64,000 nt of DNA from Adineta ricciae (GCA_905250025.1 CAJNOJ010000315.1:1-64000); one strand, 5' to 3'; shown: positions 1 through 12,578, counted from the stretch's first letter. Notes: generated from the letters alone by a model not told the origin. Translations and numbers: made by a program.

Positions 1-388
1 ATTCAGGCAATAGAACTAATACTGATGCTAAGCTTTTACCATGTTTAATTACAGAGAAATATGAAACAGATGAAAGGATTATATTCAAACTTGCTCGCCA
101 GTATGGCAGATTAGAAAACATGTTTTCGATTGATGAACTTACTAATTTGAAAATGGTTTGTCCAGAAGATTAACTCGAATTGCTATTAATAATTTACCAT
201 CTATAACATTTATAGAAGCCTGCAAACTCTATGTTCGTGGTTCGAAAACTGGTCTCACGTGTGATTGTAAAGGAAAATGCCCTACAAAGCATTGTCCATG
301 TACAAAAAAAACGAAACACACTGTTCTACAAAATGTCACTCTAAACGTGGTGGTTGTAAAAATATGGGTATTTAAATTTAGGTGTTGA
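1..388 (+). mobile_element. C-terminal tail of an integrase-type element (fossil)
   Basis: Two overlapping reading frames hold pieces of the C-terminal region found in KRBA2-like and Ginger/Gypsy-type integrase proteins: a stretch around ERIIFKLARQYG and then a Cys-rich zinc-binding tail (CDCKGKCPTKHCPC). The element enters from beyond the left edge. It is broken, with about two breaks in the visible part. Family assignment rests on the Cys pattern recalled from KRBA2-like integrases. Whether it belongs to a DNA-transposon (Ginger) or LTR lineage cannot be told from the tail alone. Confidence 0.5.
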
Positions 389-818
389 TTTTTTACTTGT
401 GTAACGAAACAAAGCGATATTGTTTAATAAATTGATTTATTAATATACTCTGTTTTAATTCTTTAGATTGTTTAAACTTTTCTCTGGTTCATTCTAATTT
501 TGTCCGGTCAAATTTGAGATCCCAGTTTCGTCTGGGCAGACTTGGAACTCCAAGTTTGCCCAAGAAAATTCTAGTCTAATTTGGAATTCTAGTTTTGCCC
601 GGTCAAATTCTAAATTTGACCAAATCTCAATTTTGCCCCCAACATATATATAGAAGAGTATGTGGATGCCTTCTCTTTACGCTGAACTCACATCCATCTG
701 TCAAATATTTGGAATTTTTAATAATACCTTGAGAATGTAAATGATGTTTCTAAACGAAAGTTCGTTTATTTAAATTTATTAATAAATGATTTAGACTACA
801 AAAATAAACATGAAATTC
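389..818. other. Intergenic, weak repeated motif
   Basis: No gene is seen. Between about 497 and 640 the motif TTTG(T/C)CCGGTCAAATT recurs in direct and loosely inverted form, with GACCAAATCTCAATTTTGCC on the right side. This could be the end of a small transposon, but I cannot define matching termini or a target duplication. Confidence 0.3.
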
Positions 819-1884
819 TTATTTAAATATTAGTTTAAACAATTCTTGACGAAATATACGTCCTGTAAGTGTATAAATAAAAAACATCATTGAATTGTTG
901 ATATAAGTTATTAGAATAACAAATTGTGCCACAAAATTCTCAATTTCTTTATGTTGCAATGATTTTTCTGTACGTGCAGTTAATGAAGCATAGAATTTGT
1001 AAAAGCCCATTGGTGAACAAAATATTATAATAGTACCAACCTAAAAATTAGCCATCGTTTTTTTTCTACTCATTGATATTTTCACTTTGACTTACTTGGA
1101 CAAATAACATCGTTATAATTTGTAGATCTTGTTTCCGTATCTTTGTATTAACTCCTGACGAAAAATTGTCTTTGATTGCGTTTGGAACGATCCTTGTTGA
1201 TATATTTTGTGTCATCGATGTATCTAATCTTGGTTCAGTTTTCACTGATCTTACTTGTCGTCGACTTTGTCTTATATTTTTCAATGTTAAAAAACCAAAC
1301 GTAATCATTAATACGATTGGAATTGTTGTATAAAAGATCATTAATAAAAGACCATCAATAATTTGACATTGAACTGAAATTGTATAACATGATGCAACTG
1401 AATTGAGATTTCCATTATTAAAACAATAAATTGTTTCAGCAAAGATGAAACATCCAAGAATAATTACAGTTGAAATAGCTCGATAAACTATTTTTTGCTT
1501 ACAAAAATTTCGAAGAAAAACAGATACTGATGAACTACAAAAACGATCGAAACATCCCAGAGTAATAAACCATGATGTACAATAAAGACAAAGATACGAC
1601 ATAAAATATCGTATTTTGCATAATGTTGATGAATATGATGTATAATCAAGATTATATCCATTTAGTAAACGACTCATTAGACCAATATAAAGTGTTAATA
1701 CACTTACAATTGATGTTGATAATAAATATTGCACACAAGAGTTTTTTCTTAAAGTTTTACGAGTAAAAATAAGAATATTAAGTATATTTCCAAATGTACC
1801 AAATATAAGAAGTGGTATTGGAAAATACCGATTTATTGCCGATGCGTTATATGTCCAGTATGATGGATAAGATGTATTAGACAT
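819..1884 (-). CDS. Rhodopsin-like GPCR, two exons
   Basis: Seven-helix receptor of 336 aa. Exon 1 is 1096..1884 and exon 2 is 819..1040, joined over a 55-bp intron with donor GTAAGT and acceptor TTTTTAG in phase 0. Exon 1 carries a short glycosylatable N-terminus, TM1 (GNILNILIF), TM2, TM3 ending in CFDRF (the DRY position), TM4, TM5 and a long basic third loop. Exon 2 carries TM6 and TM7, the latter with NNSMMFFIYTLTGRIFR as the NPxxY/helix-8 equivalent. This arrangement resembles the large class of bdelloid peptide-receptor-like GPCRs. The ligand is unknown. The frame stays open across the splice, so the gene looks functional. Confidence 0.82.
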
Positions 1885-2849
1885 TTTGTCTTATGTGTGT
1901 AAAATCTAAGTAAACAAAATTCATCAGAAATGAATATTTCTATAATTTTTGAACAATATATAATTCGTTATTGTATTCTCAAATCAGAAAAGACAAATTC
2001 AAACTCACGAACTTTGTTCAAAATAGAGTCTTTGCTACACGCACTTGGAATATTTACCACTTTGATATCAAAAGTATGATTAGCAAAACAGAATAATGAA
2101 TGACTACAATGCTCTTATGATAGTAATTTTAAAAAATTAAATATATATAATAGAGTATCCATCATCTGGAAATAAAAAGTACTTCTTGATCTGTACTCAT
2201 CTCAAAAGTACATCTTTCTTTGTAAAAAGGAATTATTTCAATACAAAAATAGTTTTTTTTAAACTTTTCAAACAGTAATTATGAGAAGCGCATCTTGTGA
2301 TAAACAAGTAGATTTTCATCTATGCATGTTGTAATAATACTTCTTAATTACAATTAATTTCTTTTATTGAAGTTCCAACTTTTTACTCAGATATATGAAG
2401 ATTTTTGTTTTCTACCACATAATTCAAAAGGAAGGAAACAGACTTATATAATCATTTTCTCTTTCAAATCTATATTTCATTTAGAAACAAATTACATTAT
2501 TTGATGACTGCAGAGAGGGTTGAATTGAAAAGTTTCAAGTTTGACAGTACTGATATTACTCAAACATGTACTCGAGCAGATGAAGAAATTGAACTACTGA
2601 GTATTTGATCCAATCTGTTCATCGTAGAATTGTTGTTTCTAACAAAAAGAAGTACTTTTAACGTGTTAGGATGAAATGATAACGTTTAAGACTTCTTCGT
2701 TTACTGTAGATAAATCCTATAAATGCTAAACAGGCAAGAATTGCAACGATAAGAAATAATCTAGTCATTGATTGAATTTCCACTGCTGTTGTTGTTTGAA
2801 TATGATTAGGGCAAAGTTTTGTTTGAAACCATGTTACTTTCAAATTATG
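1885..2849. other. Intergenic; one short membrane-segment ORF
   Basis: Mostly AT-rich sequence without a convincing gene. A 61-codon frame on the minus strand (2658..2843) contains one clear hydrophobic helix (LFLIVAILACLAFIGFIYS) followed by a basic stop-transfer run, preceded by a Thr-rich bit. It resembles the membrane exon plus flank of a type I membrane protein like the gene at 5853-8195, and may be a displaced exon remnant. No flanking exons could be joined to it. Confidence 0.3.
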
Positions 2850-5349
2850 ATTTTGTTAGCGCATTTCATAAAAAAGATCAACGCATCGGATCTAAAATAT
2901 CTAGTTGATAGTTCGATACCGAGAGAAGAGCAAGATAGTCGAAGAGGTTGATCACCTAATCAACGATTTCCTTTTAAAAAACAACATCCCCGAGCAACAG
3001 CCTATTTAATGATGAAACATACTGAATATCGTGTATGAATTCTTTATGATCCTCGAATATCTCGGCGAGATCGTGAAGACACTCGAGCACGATATTGTTG
3101 AGCTATTCTCTCACACTTTGTATGCCTTGGAAAACTGTATATAATCTCTGTGATGTGAATCAGAATTGGAAAAATGCACTTAACTCCCGTCAGCATCAGA
3201 TATATGCGCACTCGTGAAATATGATCGATAATATTCAAATTTTACATGAATGTAAGTCAGACCGAGATGGATACTTAGTGAGAGTGATTATAAAAGTTCA
3301 AATTGAGAATGACATAATCGATCCCGAACTATTTCCAAAAACAACAAAATGCATACGATGAATATGATGATACAACCGACAGTGAAGATTTATTTGATTT
3401 GCTCGGCAGTTTAAACTATTACAGTACAGTTGTGATGAACAGCACAAGAAAATCAGCAGAACATGTATATATTGAAGAAGCTATAGAAGCTGTAGACAAA
3501 ATGAGACGATTCTCTCATACAGACTCAACTTTAAAATAATATTATTTTCTTGCACCACCAAATCAAATTTGGATAAATGCATTATTTGCTAATAATTATC
3601 AGCAAATGATACCATTTGTTCCTTCAACATCTGATCCCGTGCGACTCAATACTCATTGACAAGAGCAACTGAAAATTGAAAGAGAACGAGTTAGACAAAA
3701 TTTAATCACTGGCAAACATTATAAAACAGCCAATGAGTCAAATAATGATGATATGGAAGATACAGTTATAATACTGATAAACCAAACTAGTTCAAACATA
3801 AACATATCTGATAATTATAACTCAATTCTTCCAGTTGCTTAGTAACAAGCACGACATATTGTAATCAAAAGATCATTGCTGATCAATACACACTAAACAG
3901 AGAGCAAAGAGTTGTATTCATGATAATCACAAGTCATTTTGATGGTGACAAACAGTCACTTGCAGGTATGTTCATGCATATAGCTGTATATTATCGTCAG
4001 TTGAAAAAGATATCATCTATCTAAGAGATAACAGCGACCAACTTATTCGTGCTGTTACTATATATTTCCTTGTTACAGACAGCATACAAAAGATGCGAAA
4101 GCTAGCGCCTACCTATCCATTCATTTTTAGGCGAAAAACGTAATTCTGGAAAGCCACGAGCTATTAAGCCGAGCGAATTAAAACTTGAAAAAGAATGGAC
4201 GCTTGTAGAATATCTCTTGATTAATGAAATGAGTGTGGTTGGTTTGACTTTACTCGGAAAACACAATCGAATTTTTGTGCCACTAGACATGCCAATCCGC
4301 AAATTCGATTAGGTGGTATAAACGTTATATTATTTGGTGATTATTTATAGTACCGGCCCGTATACGATACCTCGTTATACACTGACTTTTCGCCGGAAAA
4401 AAACAAGAAATTTAATAAATTACCTTCGGAAAAAGAAATCCAACAACGTGTTGCACGTTCTTTAATTCTACAAACGAATTGTGTGGTCAAACTTATTCAA
4501 CAGATGCGAACAGAAGACTCACGATATCTTCACTTACTTGAACGACTTCGTCAAGGTCAATGTAGTTATGAGAAGATCATGAATTATTAATGACGCGCGT
4601 TGTGGGACAGCCAACCGTATCTCTTCGTGAACCGCCATGGAATCAAGTAAGATATATTTCTCTACTCTAAATAAACATATTTTCTCTGTTTTTCTTTGTT
4701 TTAGGCTCCCATGCTTGTATTTAGAAATGAAATACGAACACAATTGAACCACAGATCGGCAATTCATAATGCAATACAAACAGTTTGTAATCCAATGGTA
4801 TCTGTTGCTCAGGACTTTTGAAAAAGGCAAAGCTGTAGAAGAATCAACATTTGTAAAAGAATTATTGGAATTATCTGACAGTAAGACTGAACACTAACCA
4901 GGTTTGTTACCGTTAGTTCCTGAAATGTCAGTTATTTTTACGCAAAATATTGCTATTGAACTGGGATTAACTAACGGGCATGAATGGAATCTTTAGACAA
5001 CTAGTTTACGATCCTGATTCAGTAATTAAGAAGAAAAAGAAAGGCAACGTTATCGATTGAGCGACGTGCACTACCTCTTATACTCGCCTATTCTATCGCT
5101 ACCCACAAAAGTCAGGAACGAACTCTAAACAAAGTTATAATTGATTTGAAGTTACCGAAGGATACAGATGATATCGCTGCAGTCTATGTAACATTATCAA
5201 GAGTGAAACGTTTAACTGACTTAATTATTTTGCAACACTTTGATTACAAAGTCTTCCAGATCAAACTCAGCAAATCTCAAGTAGCCGAGATGCAAAGACT
5301 AGACAAACTCTACATGGAAACACAGACGCGTTTTTCAGAATGGTTTTGA
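2850..5349 (+). mobile_element. Decayed Helitron Rep-helicase, C-terminal half
   Basis: Pieces in all three frames align by eye with the C-terminal half of the complete Helitron protein at 45.9-54.4 kb: RRDREDT (about 3070), VDKMRRF (about 3500), DQLIRAVTIYF (about 4040), INEMSMVGLTLLGK (Walker B region, 4200), GGINVILFGDYL (4315), QQMRTEDSRYL (4500), and the final YVTLSRVKRLTDLIILQHF block (5146..5349). The Walker A region is ruined: DNSDQL stands where GTGKSQL is expected, and the adjoining helicase segment is missing. Many stops and frame changes occur. One small intron after PPWNQ is still recognisable. This is an old non-autonomous fossil of the same or a sister family, inserted on the opposite strand from the intact copy. 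Confidence 0.82.
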
Positions 5350-5852
5350 CAAATTTAATAGACAGCGCACAACATCTATTGCTTGTCATCCGTTTTGCGC
5401 ACCTGATTTATTTGCGTCTCTTGTGACTGTACAAATCTCTTGCATAATTACAACTTTTTTATCCGTTCATGTTGTTTTTAATCAAAGTGCAACTTTTCTT
5501 TTCAATTTTACTGTGGCTGCTATATTTTGATTCACGCTTCTTATACGTACTCGCTTATATTCCGTATTCACTTCTTTGGACACTAGCTAAACCGTATAGA
5601 ATTACTTTTTTTCTTTTATGTAGCTGGACATTATATCACCCACGTATCTTTATTTCATTGAAAAACAAATAAATAAACTTCATGTTGGAACGCATTTTTC
5701 TCTTACGTTAAATAAAAACAATAACAAATTGATTATATGTTGATCTTTTCAGTCGACGGTAATGCGAGTCACTCTCGGCGAATGTTATTTGTTTATCAGT
5801 TCTTTTGATTTTTTCTTTTTCTGCTTTAATAATAATCACATTTGCAAAGAAT
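5350..5852. other. 3' flank of Helitron remnant
   Basis: No gene. An open frame at 5469..5672 is rich in Phe, Leu and Tyr and looks like AT-rich non-coding DNA read by chance. This stretch should contain the 3' end of the Helitron remnant, but no clear hairpin followed by CTRR was found. Confidence 0.3.
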
Positions 5853-8195
5853 CTATATCTTAATTACTCGTGTAACAGTAACATTTCCTTTGTCCTTATT
5901 CGTTTGTAATGAATTTGGTCTAGTATTTCGGTAAGATGATGAATGTTTTGATGGAACAACGGTATTCAATTTTCGAACAACTGATACTGAAGTGTTTTGA
6001 TATTTATCGGTGATAATCTTATGTCCAGTCAGTGATCGTGTAAGATTTTTTGTTGATGTAGACAATCGTTTGATCGTATTGACACACACTGGACTTCTTC
6101 GTTTCGTTATTGATAATGAATGATTTTCACTAATTCGAATCGAGGAGTTGAAGTCCATTGTTACTGGCGTTTCTGTTTTAGAAAAATTTATTGAAATTTC
6201 ACTAGAATCTGTGAACGAAGATATTGATGATCGTTCGACAGGTGTAATACTGACATCATCGACAATATCTCTTTGAGGCAGTTCGTCATCAATACTGTTG
6301 ATTGGAAGATCGTTACTGACCCTACTTTTACATGCTAAATCGTCTGCTGAAGTTATAATTGTTGCCCTACTCTCAGATGAAGAACGATCTGGAGGCTCAA
6401 TCGTAGTCATTCTTGTAGGTTTTCTTGATGAAACCTTCTTTGAATGATAATTTTGAAGGGCCAAATGTTCACTCGTCGATATCTTCTTTCGTTTACGGTG
6501 TGGGCAACGTAAACGACTGGAACGACTAAAAAAGAGATTAAATACACAAGATCTTATATTAAGAAACTAAACATACAATAACCACCAATAACAACAAAAG
6601 CATAAAGCGCTTAAAACTAATAGGCCCAAAATGAACCCAATAATAGGCCGTAGATCAATTAATTTGTTTCCAGTTTCTGCAACGAAAAAAAGCAAATAAT
6701 TTGCTTAATAAGAATTCTTATAGAAATTACGTGTAATTGATTGTGTTGTTGTTGTTTCACCTGGACCTAAATCATACAGTATAAAATCAATAATAAATTG
6801 AAGAAATCAATATTTTCCCTACACCGAAGAGAAGATCCAGTAGGTACAACAAAAAATGTGAGACAGTACTGATCTGATGGTATACCTTCACTAAAATTAT
6901 ATGAAGAACAAGATTATACGAGGATTTCTATCAGGGAGAAAATTTATTTGAATACCTATCGGTAGCTACAGCACAAAAGACTTGAGATCCCAACTGATTA
7001 GAAGCTGGAATCCATGTTTCATCTATCGTCCAAATATTAGATATTCCAACTCTTCTCAAAACTCCTTTGTACATATATAAAGGTGGATTGGTATTTACAT
7101 CAGTCACATTGGTTCCGAAACATCCAACAGTTATATTTAATGTAAAACGAAACTGAACGCCAACTTCAATATTTGTACATTTTGGTAAAATGGAGCTGAT
7201 TGTTGGTTTTAATGGACAAGTTGGCGTACTAACAATTTGAATAAGAAATTGTATTGGAACACTACTCAACGGTATTAATGAAGTTGCATTGCTAAAATCT
7301 TCAACCGTCATTGCTACAACATAGTAACTTCCCATTGTTTTGCCAGAACTATTGAATGTCAGTATGCAATTAGTTGAATCTATAGTACCACCTGGTACTG
7401 CTTCGCAAAGTAAACCACATTCATCAATTGTTGATGTATTCGCACTCCAACGGCATCTACAACATAGGATTATTTATTTCGAAAAGTTTTAAGCAATAAA
7501 ACATACCTCAAATAATCAGCATCTGCATCAATAATCGGTATTTTTATATCAGTTGTTGTGTTAATTGGCACTTTCACCGCTGAAAATAGATTCATAGCTA
7601 ACAAAAAGTCAATCTCATATCTCTACAGACGTGAAATCACTGTTGCAACTGGCGGTGTATTGATAAATCCATTTGATCGTACTGTTAAATCAAGACAAGA
7701 TACAATTGACCAACCAGCACCACCAATAAAGCAACCACCAACACATGCCATTGAATATACAATCGGCCAAGAAGCATCTCGAAATGCTACACAAAACTTT
7801 GCTCCAACTGTGATACTCTGAATTGTTGCAATTTGTGTTGAACTGGAATCCTGCACAACACTGAAATCAGTACAGTATCCATTTATTGAGATAGGCACGT
7901 AATTGGCACAAACAGAGCTAACACATGAAAGTGTTTGCCCTGAATTTGGTATCTTAGGTAATTGATTCATAATTATAGTTTGATCACAATAATCGTAGGC
8001 ATTAGGTATGGAAATTGAGCGTTTGAACTGATATGATTGTGTGAACATCACCGGAATCGTTGAACCTGTTGCTGTATTATTCATTGGTTTCCAGGTTATA
8101 GTTCCACCATAAAAATGAGATGATTTTGCGATTGAGATATTCAAAAGCAATAGAATAATCACTTTAATCAACATCATTCCTATTCTGACAGACAA
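5853..8195 (-). CDS. Type I membrane protein with extracellular repeat-like domains
   Basis: Seven exons on the minus strand: 7631..8195, 7507..7579, 6956..7456, 6825..6890, 6731..6766, 6577..6676, 5853..6525. The product is about 670 aa. It starts with a signal peptide (MMLIKVIILLLLNISIA; the second Met is a good alternative start) and SHFYGGTITWKP, then Cys-containing extracellular modules (PPVATVIS, DADADYLRCRWS, VFCAVATD) typical of secreted or surface proteins in rotifers and molluscs. A Thr-rich linker leads to one transmembrane helix (IIGFILGLLVLSALCFCCYW). The cytoplasmic tail is Ser-rich, about 220 aa. All joints except one use GT..AG and keep phase. The joint between the fourth and fifth listed exons is one base out with the only canonical sites I see, so this gene may have a small frameshift or a non-canonical splice. 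Function unknown. Confidence 0.72.
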
Positions 8196-8879
8196 TCTCT
8201 GCTTTGATTACAAATATATTCGATTTTATGTTATAGAACGTATTATTTTGTAAAAGAAATGTGAGTTGTTGTGTAAATATGTACGTATCAATCTCTCTCC
8301 GACTTCTGACATAATAGAATAAATTTCTTCTGTGTATCTATCTCTTGAACAATAGAATTTCATTTTTCTAATTTATTTCGAAATATCAATACAAGGATTC
8401 ATTTTTATTAATAATAACCTTGCAATCTTCGATGTTCTTTTCTAAACATTCGCTGAAAAGAATTCTGCTACCAGTAAGGAGTAGGCGAATGAATTAATGT
8501 AATTATACGGATTCTACAATAATAAATATGAAAGGTACATGTTGTTTGTACCGACTGGTATCAGAGTTTGTACTTTAATACTGTAACTTTTGATAATTCT
8601 AAAAGTACGGATATAAATATTCGTATGCATCAAAACTTAAATGATATGAGAATGCAGAGTTGATTATTGATGTTCATTTCACCTCGTCACTCGAACAACA
8701 TCAACCAACTGCAATGCCCCTATGCTACATTTTCCTAATACTAAATAACGGTAATCGGAAGCCAAAATTCCTCTGACGCATACGATGAGTATACTAAGTT
8801 AGAAATGCTCAATACTTTATTATAAAAAAAAACAAAGAAGCTACACAAAACCAAACAAAACATTATTAACGCAATAATA
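8196..8879. other. Intergenic upstream of membrane-protein gene
   Basis: AT-rich sequence with no coding frame of note. It should hold the promoter of the minus-strand gene that starts at 8195; no clear element stands out. Confidence 0.3.
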
Positions 8880-9235
8880 TTCGACTATTTTTGTGATTGA
8901 ATGAAAATTGATGGATTATTTGTTCAAAGTCAAGTTCCAAATCACGTTCGATCGATAAAACATAAGGATTGCTTAGTCTTTCATCAATCATTGTAGTTCT
9001 TATACGTGATTTGATTATTTTCATTTTTCGAAAAAAGCACGCTCACGTATTGTTGAAGATATTGAAATTGTCAAGGCAGCTTTTATCATAAAAAATATTT
9101 ATGGGAATGCTTGTTGGAATGGCATAGTTTCAGCATATAAACCAGTTATATTGGGCATATTTTTATTTTTCAACACTGTTTTTAAAACTTCGATACCATT
9201 TAATAAATGAGCTAAATCACATTTAATAGGTTACA
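8880..9235 (-). pseudogene. hAT-type transposase C-terminus, decayed
   Basis: Read on the minus strand, the sequence gives a typical hAT (ZMYM/TTF-like) dimerisation region: LKNKNMPNITGLYAE, then IKAALTIS, RERAF (from the second frame), MKIIKSRIRTTMIDERLSN and YVLSIERDLELDFEQIIHQF. In hAT proteins this block is the conserved C-terminal tail after the RNase H-like domain. At least two frame disruptions separate the pieces, and the catalytic upstream part is not recognisable, so this is a fossil of a plain DNA transposon. Confidence 0.7.
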
Positions 9236-10359
9236 GGAATTTCGGTCCTAATTTATTATTAACTGTAACTAATTAGTCATTAATTATCAGCTGTCTAAAG
9301 CTGAGCGGTATGAATGGCGAGAGATCGCATTTACATAAACTGACCTAGTGTTGAGAATACGTTTTTATTTGCTATAATTCAAACGACTGTCTGAAATGCT
9401 ATTGCGTTGTTCATAACTATTAATTAAAATATATACTTCATTTCAACATCAGACAATTTAGAAACTATTTTTAGGTAAGTAATGTCTAATAATCTATCCT
9501 GATCTATGGAGCGAGGAAACTTAATTTTCGTCCATTGATTTATTTAAATTCTGACGAATGTCTTTGAGTAAATAAACAAATGACTGGATCAAGTTTAATA
9601 AGGCCATCATTTCTAGCAAGACTCAATAGAGTACCATCTTCAAATGTATATCGAATATGATTTTTATTGAAAAGACCATCGGTGACTTGAACAATATCAT
9701 AAAGTTTATCGACTTAATCATCAGTTAATTTTTCTTTGACTAGTGTTTCCATATTTATTTCCTTGATTGTCACATTCAACATTCATTTGAAAAATTAGTA
9801 GTAAATTCATGATTAAATTCGAATCTTGTTTCCCTCCTATATCTATTAGAAAGATTCCATCAAAAAGATTCATCATGATTTACCAGTCACTTTTTGAAGA
9901 TCTATAATAACATCAATGCATCGAACTTGAAACAATAACATCCGGTTTTATACAAAATAAAGGCAACGGAAGTTGGTCAAGTTTAAAGATAACACGAGAG
10001 AAAAACGGTGACAGATCATTTAACGGATAAAGGAGAAACAAGACAAAGATGTTTCTCGATTAAAAGCAACTTTAAATCTGTTCCATCGGAATAAAATAGT
10101 ATTCAATCCTTATCTGTCACGCTTTATAAATGTTAAAGATCATCCATGTATTAGGACTATTATTTTCGTGGTAAAAACATAGTTATGATAGAAGACTGCC
10201 TCGGATCACCGGACTCTAGTCTGACTTTATCAAACATATTATTATAGAAATTCTGTTGTTGAAAAAGTCGAAGATTTTAAATAAAAAATTGTGATAAATT
10301 ATCGAATCTAAATAAATGTAAATGTGAAAATGAAATAATTGATATTCTTACATTTTGAA
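9236..10359. other. Intergenic with a short coding-like remnant
   Basis: No intact gene. On the minus strand at about 9537..9760, one frame reads VDKLYDIVQVTDGLFNKNHI and continues through a region with LLSLARNDGLIKLDPVICLF; an in-frame stop lies just upstream. It looks like a protein fragment, perhaps the upstream host of the hAT remnant, but I do not recognise the family. The rest is featureless. Confidence 0.3.
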
Positions 10360-10374
10360 TAGAATTCAACTATG

Positions 10375-11181
10375 ACGAATATTCCACCTGAAATACGTCA
10401 TTATTTCAAACTCGAATTATTGATTTCACGTTCATGTATAGTATACTTCGTAATCTATTTAACAATCGTTATCCAGTATTCTACAATGGTCAAGTATGGG
10501 TAGATTCATCAACATGTGGAAACGATTACTTAAGAAATGTTATTGTAAAAAAACAAGAAAATTAGTTTAACACCTGCACAAAAGACATCGGTTTCGAATG
10601 GAAATATAGATGAACGGGATATATGAACATTCTCTTCGACTTTATTGTTCAGTATTCGTCCACAAACGTTGAATCTGAATGAAATACAAGAACTTGTTCA
10701 AGAAGATAAACTCATAGCACAATTAAAAAATATACGAAATAAATTAGTTCATCATGCGTCAAAATCTGTTGATAATACGGAATTTAATCACATTTGACGA
10801 CATTATTATTGAAATCGACAGACTGAAGAATGATACTGTATTTGATTTATCAAAAAATAAATAAATGAAGAAAATACTAACGAAGCATTACGTTTAAATC
10901 ATTGAGTATACACGCTTATTCAGATGGAAAGTACTCCGAAGCAATCAATTTTTTTTATTAAAGTAACAGTTTTACCAGATGTTTCAGATCATGATCGAGC
11001 TATTCTCTTTTCAAATGTGGCTACAAGTCGATTAGCATTGTGGAAAGCATATTATCGAGTGGGAAAAATCTATGCTGCATTGGATGATCACGAAAAAGCA
11101 ATTAATTCATTTGAACGAGCATTTGCACTTGATCCGACAAAACAAGAACTATACTCCTGCATAAACACAAATAGACGCTGA
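10375..11181 (+). pseudogene. HEPN (DZIP3-like) plus TPR pseudogene
   Basis: The left part reads, in changing frames, as LFNNRYPVFYNGQVWVDSS and CGNDYLRN, followed by LKNIRNKLVHHASKSVD. The last has the R-x4-H pattern (RNKLVHH) of HEPN domains, in the context seen in DZIP3-like N-terminal domains. The right part (10924..11181) encodes one good TPR unit (YYRVGKIYAALDDHEKAINSFERAFALDP). Known animal proteins combine such a HEPN domain with TPRs. Here several stops and frame changes interrupt it, so it is a host-gene relic. The domain call comes from motif memory, not a search. Confidence 0.55.
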
Positions 11182-11867
11182 TTCATCACGTGTTAAATAA
11201 TGTCTCGAGGAAAAATAGCAACATCTTTTTGAGACTATGATCAATTGAGAGTAAACGACCAATTTGATTTAGAACTTTTTCTATAATGGAGCTAATTCTC
11301 GAAAATCTTCTCAATGAGTAAACGATATCACCAAAACGATTCAATTACAAAAGATTTTCTTAATTTTAAAAATAAAATGAAAAGATTTACGTAAGAAAAC
11401 AAATCTTTGACAAGAAGAGAATATCTCTTTTTTATTTTATACTTTTCGTTTTTCGAGTGTATTTCAACAAAAAGGAGAAATTCTCTTTTCAATCGATCTG
11501 AATATTGAATCGTGTATTACATCTCTCACCCACGCCTAGGAAATATTGTCTGATGCAAATTCTATCAATTCTTGCTCAATTCATGTCGTCATTCTTACAA
11601 AGATTGCATCATTCTACTACACACTTATATAGAGAAACTACCGTCGAATTGATTCGTAACAAATGCATTTTGTTGACACAGCTGTGATCTCGACTTGTAT
11701 TGGAAATATGAATTTCCATCATCAGTTTTACATTCAGAGTTAAGATCTCAGACTTCACAGCCTTTTGGTTAAAACATATTGATGAAGATCTTCGGAAGTT
11801 TCTGCTGCGTATTGCTATTCATGTTTCAGATTTTTTTTGTTTAATACAGACTATTTAGCATCCTCAG
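11182..11867. other. Intergenic / F-box 5' region
   Basis: No gene is supported. Just before the F-box start there are two acceptor-like sites (TTTAATACAG at about 11848 and CATCCTCAG right before the ATG), which suggest a 5'-UTR intron or a trans-splice acceptor for that gene. Confidence 0.35.
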
Positions 11868-12578
11868 ATGTCTTCTACTGATCTGGAAACATTACCAAAT
11901 GAATTGCAGATTATCATAATGAAATATCTCTCTATTGGTGATCGTTATTTGTCACTTTTTGGATTAAATTCTCGTTATGATGAACTATTGGGATGCACCA
12001 TTCCATCGAAAATTAACGAAAAATACTTGGAATCGGATATTAACGATGTTAGCAGATATTCACATAAAAAAATCAAACCTGACTGGAATCCAACAAAACT
12101 ATTTTATTTAATTCCTACTTTCGCCCATCGCACAACTCTCGGATGGCTAGACGATGGTATATTACAACTACAATGGAAATTTATCAGTGAAAAAAATTTT
12201 CCACGTTATATACAACAGCAACAAAATGTAGATCCTCGACTATTTGAAATCAGCTCAAAATATCCAGTTCAATTAAACTCACTATTTTTTCGTTCGTATG
12301 ATTTCCATTGGAAAACTCGTGATATGTTAAACTTTCCAGTATTTCTTGTATGGATCTACGAAAATTATTCGAAACAATGTACTATGTTACAACAATATTG
12401 TGAACAAATGATGAATCAATCATATTATTACAATAATCATAATGAACCACGTCGTCGAACTTTCGTTCAAATTCAGAACTTCGAAGTTAAACGACAAACA
12501 CCGATAATCTATCAACAAGCTCAAAAGATTTGGACCGAACTAAAAACGTTGGGAGATTTTAATTATTCTGTACTCTAA
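11868..12578 (+). CDS. F-box protein, single exon
   Basis: Intact 236-aa frame. The N-terminus is a canonical F-box (ETLPNELQIIIMKYLSIGDRY, then LFGLNSRYDELL), the module that docks substrate receptors on Skp1 in SCF ubiquitin ligases. The rest (residues about 50-236) has no LRRs or WD repeats that I can see. It is rich in aromatic residues and has a polar QQYCEQMMNQSYYYNNHNE stretch. Bdelloid genomes carry many such single-exon F-box genes with divergent C-termini. The start is the first ATG after an acceptor-like CAG. The substrate is unknown. Confidence 0.75.
   Translation: MSSTDLETLPNELQIIIMKYLSIGDRYLSLFGLNSRYDELLGCTIPSKINEKYLESDINDVSRYSHKKIKPDWNPTKLFYLIPTFAHRTTLGWLDDGILQLQWKFISEKNFPRYIQQQQNVDPRLFEISSKYPVQLNSLFFRSYDFHWKTRDMLNFPVFLVWIYENYSKQCTMLQQYCEQMMNQSYYYNNHNEPRRRTFVQIQNFEVKRQTPIIYQQAQKIWTELKTLGDFNYSVL

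Noticed and set aside
5469-5672. 67-codon hydrophobic frame after the Helitron relic
   Set aside because: Looks membrane-like only because of T-rich DNA; no homologous frame in the intact Helitron copy.
7558-7821. 87-codon plus-strand frame inside the type I membrane protein gene
   Set aside because: Antisense shadow of exons 1 and 2 of a well-supported gene.
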